Source: an uncultured Saprospiraceae bacterium (GTDB lineage: Bacteria; Bacteroidota; Bacteroidia; Chitinophagales; Saprospiraceae). Taken from it: DNA of 5,375 nucleotides. A model generated the notes under the pieces. The model searched no databases, was not told the origin of the DNA, and worked only from the letters and a program-made list of their open reading frames with translations. A program made the position numbers and the translations under genes. The DNA is taken from the NCBI GenBank assembly GCA_938002705.1, contig CALLAG010000039.1, positions 1 through 5,375 of the forward strand, written 5' to 3'. Positions 4,919-5,375 of the stretch are shown here, piece by piece; position 1 is the first letter of the stretch, and each line of letters starts with the position of its first letter.

Positions 4919-5375
4919 ATGAACAGAAGAAAATTCATAAGAAACAGCATCATAGCTGGAGGTGTAACAGGTATCGGGTTAGGTGTGTACGCTAATCAGG
5001 TAGAGCCCTTCTGGCTCGAAATTGTACATAAGAGAATGCCTATCAATTTCCTCCCAGACGAATTAGTTGGTGCCACTCTGATGCAGATAAGTGATATCCA
5101 TGTCGGTGATAGATTTGATTATCATTTCATTATAGACTCGTTTGTCAAAGCACAGAAACTGCAGCCAGACTATGTAGTCTACACAGGTGATTTTATAAGT
5201 TATAAGCAAGGCTACGATTACGACGAATTGAAAGAAGTGATGCAGTTTACCGTCAAGGGAAGAATGGGGACATTCGGCATATTAGGTAATCATGATTATG
5301 GTATTAATTGGGCAGAGCAATCGGTAGCGGATAATGTGTCAGAGATACTTTCTGATGGCGGCATTAATCTATTAG
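4919..5375 (+). CDS. Metallophosphoesterase with Tat-type signal, N-terminal part
   Basis: This calcineurin-like metallophosphoesterase is cut by the right edge after 152 complete codons. The N-terminus MNRRKFIRNSIIAGGVTGIGLG has a twin-arginine followed by a hydrophobic stretch, so export by Tat, possibly retained as a membrane anchor, is likely. Metal-binding motifs follow in the expected order: SDIHVG with Asp59 and His61, TGDF with Asp91, and LGNHDYG with Asn124 and His125. This spacing fits the YaeI/YkuE-like branch of phosphoesterases, some of which act on lipid-linked substrates, but the substrate here cannot be told. The C-terminal histidine motifs are outside the window. The start is fixed by an in-frame TAA at 4910-4912, and no other Met lies between. 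It begins 14 bp after the preceding frame and is probably co-transcribed with it. Confidence 0.92.
   Translation, partial: MNRRKFIRNSIIAGGVTGIGLGVYANQVEPFWLEIVHKRMPINFLPDELVGATLMQISDIHVGDRFDYHFIIDSFVKAQKLQPDYVVYTGDFISYKQGYDYDELKEVMQFTVKGRMGTFGILGNHDYGINWAEQSVADNVSEILSDGGINLL

Overview
The window looks like chromosomal DNA from a member of the Bacteroidota. I infer this from the AT-rich composition, the near absence of Shine-Dalgarno sequences before the starts, a Tat-type RRKFIRNS leader on a calcineurin-like phosphoesterase, short charged antitoxin-like proteins of a kind seen in this phylum, and a long-form, eukaryote-like tryptophan 2,3-dioxygenase. I cannot place it at genus level; a Saprospiria or Cytophagia-like marine or activated-sludge lineage would fit.

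Layout. Bases 1-189 (minus) hold the first 63 codons of a membrane protein that resembles the sterol desaturase/fatty acid hydroxylase superfamily; its rest lies beyond the left edge. Bases 190-421 are non-coding and end in an array of nine degenerate 8-bp units (347-418). The G-rich strand of this array is the sense strand of the operon that ends at 422. Bases 422-3772 (minus) are a three-gene catabolic operon. In transcription order it encodes a 4-oxalocrotonate decarboxylase/2-oxopent-4-enoate hydratase family enzyme, tryptophan 2,3-dioxygenase (kynA), and an aldehyde dehydrogenase close to 2-aminomuconic semialdehyde dehydrogenase (ALDH8A1/AmnC/NbaE type). The stop of kynA directly abuts the ATG of the dehydrogenase. 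Bases 3773-4036 are a divergent intergenic region with a perfect 8-bp inverted repeat that could be an operator. Bases 4037 to the right edge (plus) form a tight second cluster: an antitoxin-like small protein, a short lipoprotein reading frame, an overlapping reading frame in the -1 frame, and the start of a Tat-exported metallophosphoesterase cut by the window edge.

How the genes work together. The three minus-strand enzymes belong to one route: tryptophan is opened to N-formylkynurenine by KynA, and after 3-hydroxyanthranilate ring cleavage and decarboxylation the dehydrogenase oxidises 2-aminomuconic semialdehyde to 2-aminomuconate. After deamination, the FAH-fold enzyme decarboxylates 4-oxalocrotonate toward 2-oxopent-4-enoate, and so to pyruvate and acetaldehyde. 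The intermediate enzymes (formamidase, kynurenine monooxygenase, kynureninase, 3-hydroxyanthranilate dioxygenase, ACMS decarboxylase, aminomuconate deaminase) are not in this window.

The most notable signal is at 4563-4569, where a canonical A_AAA_AAA slippery heptamer lies exactly at the junction between the lipoprotein frame and the following frame. A -1 shift there, or one extra A, would give one continuous 212-residue lipoprotein. This could be a programmed frameshift, a phase-variable homopolymer, a fresh mutation, or an assembly error.
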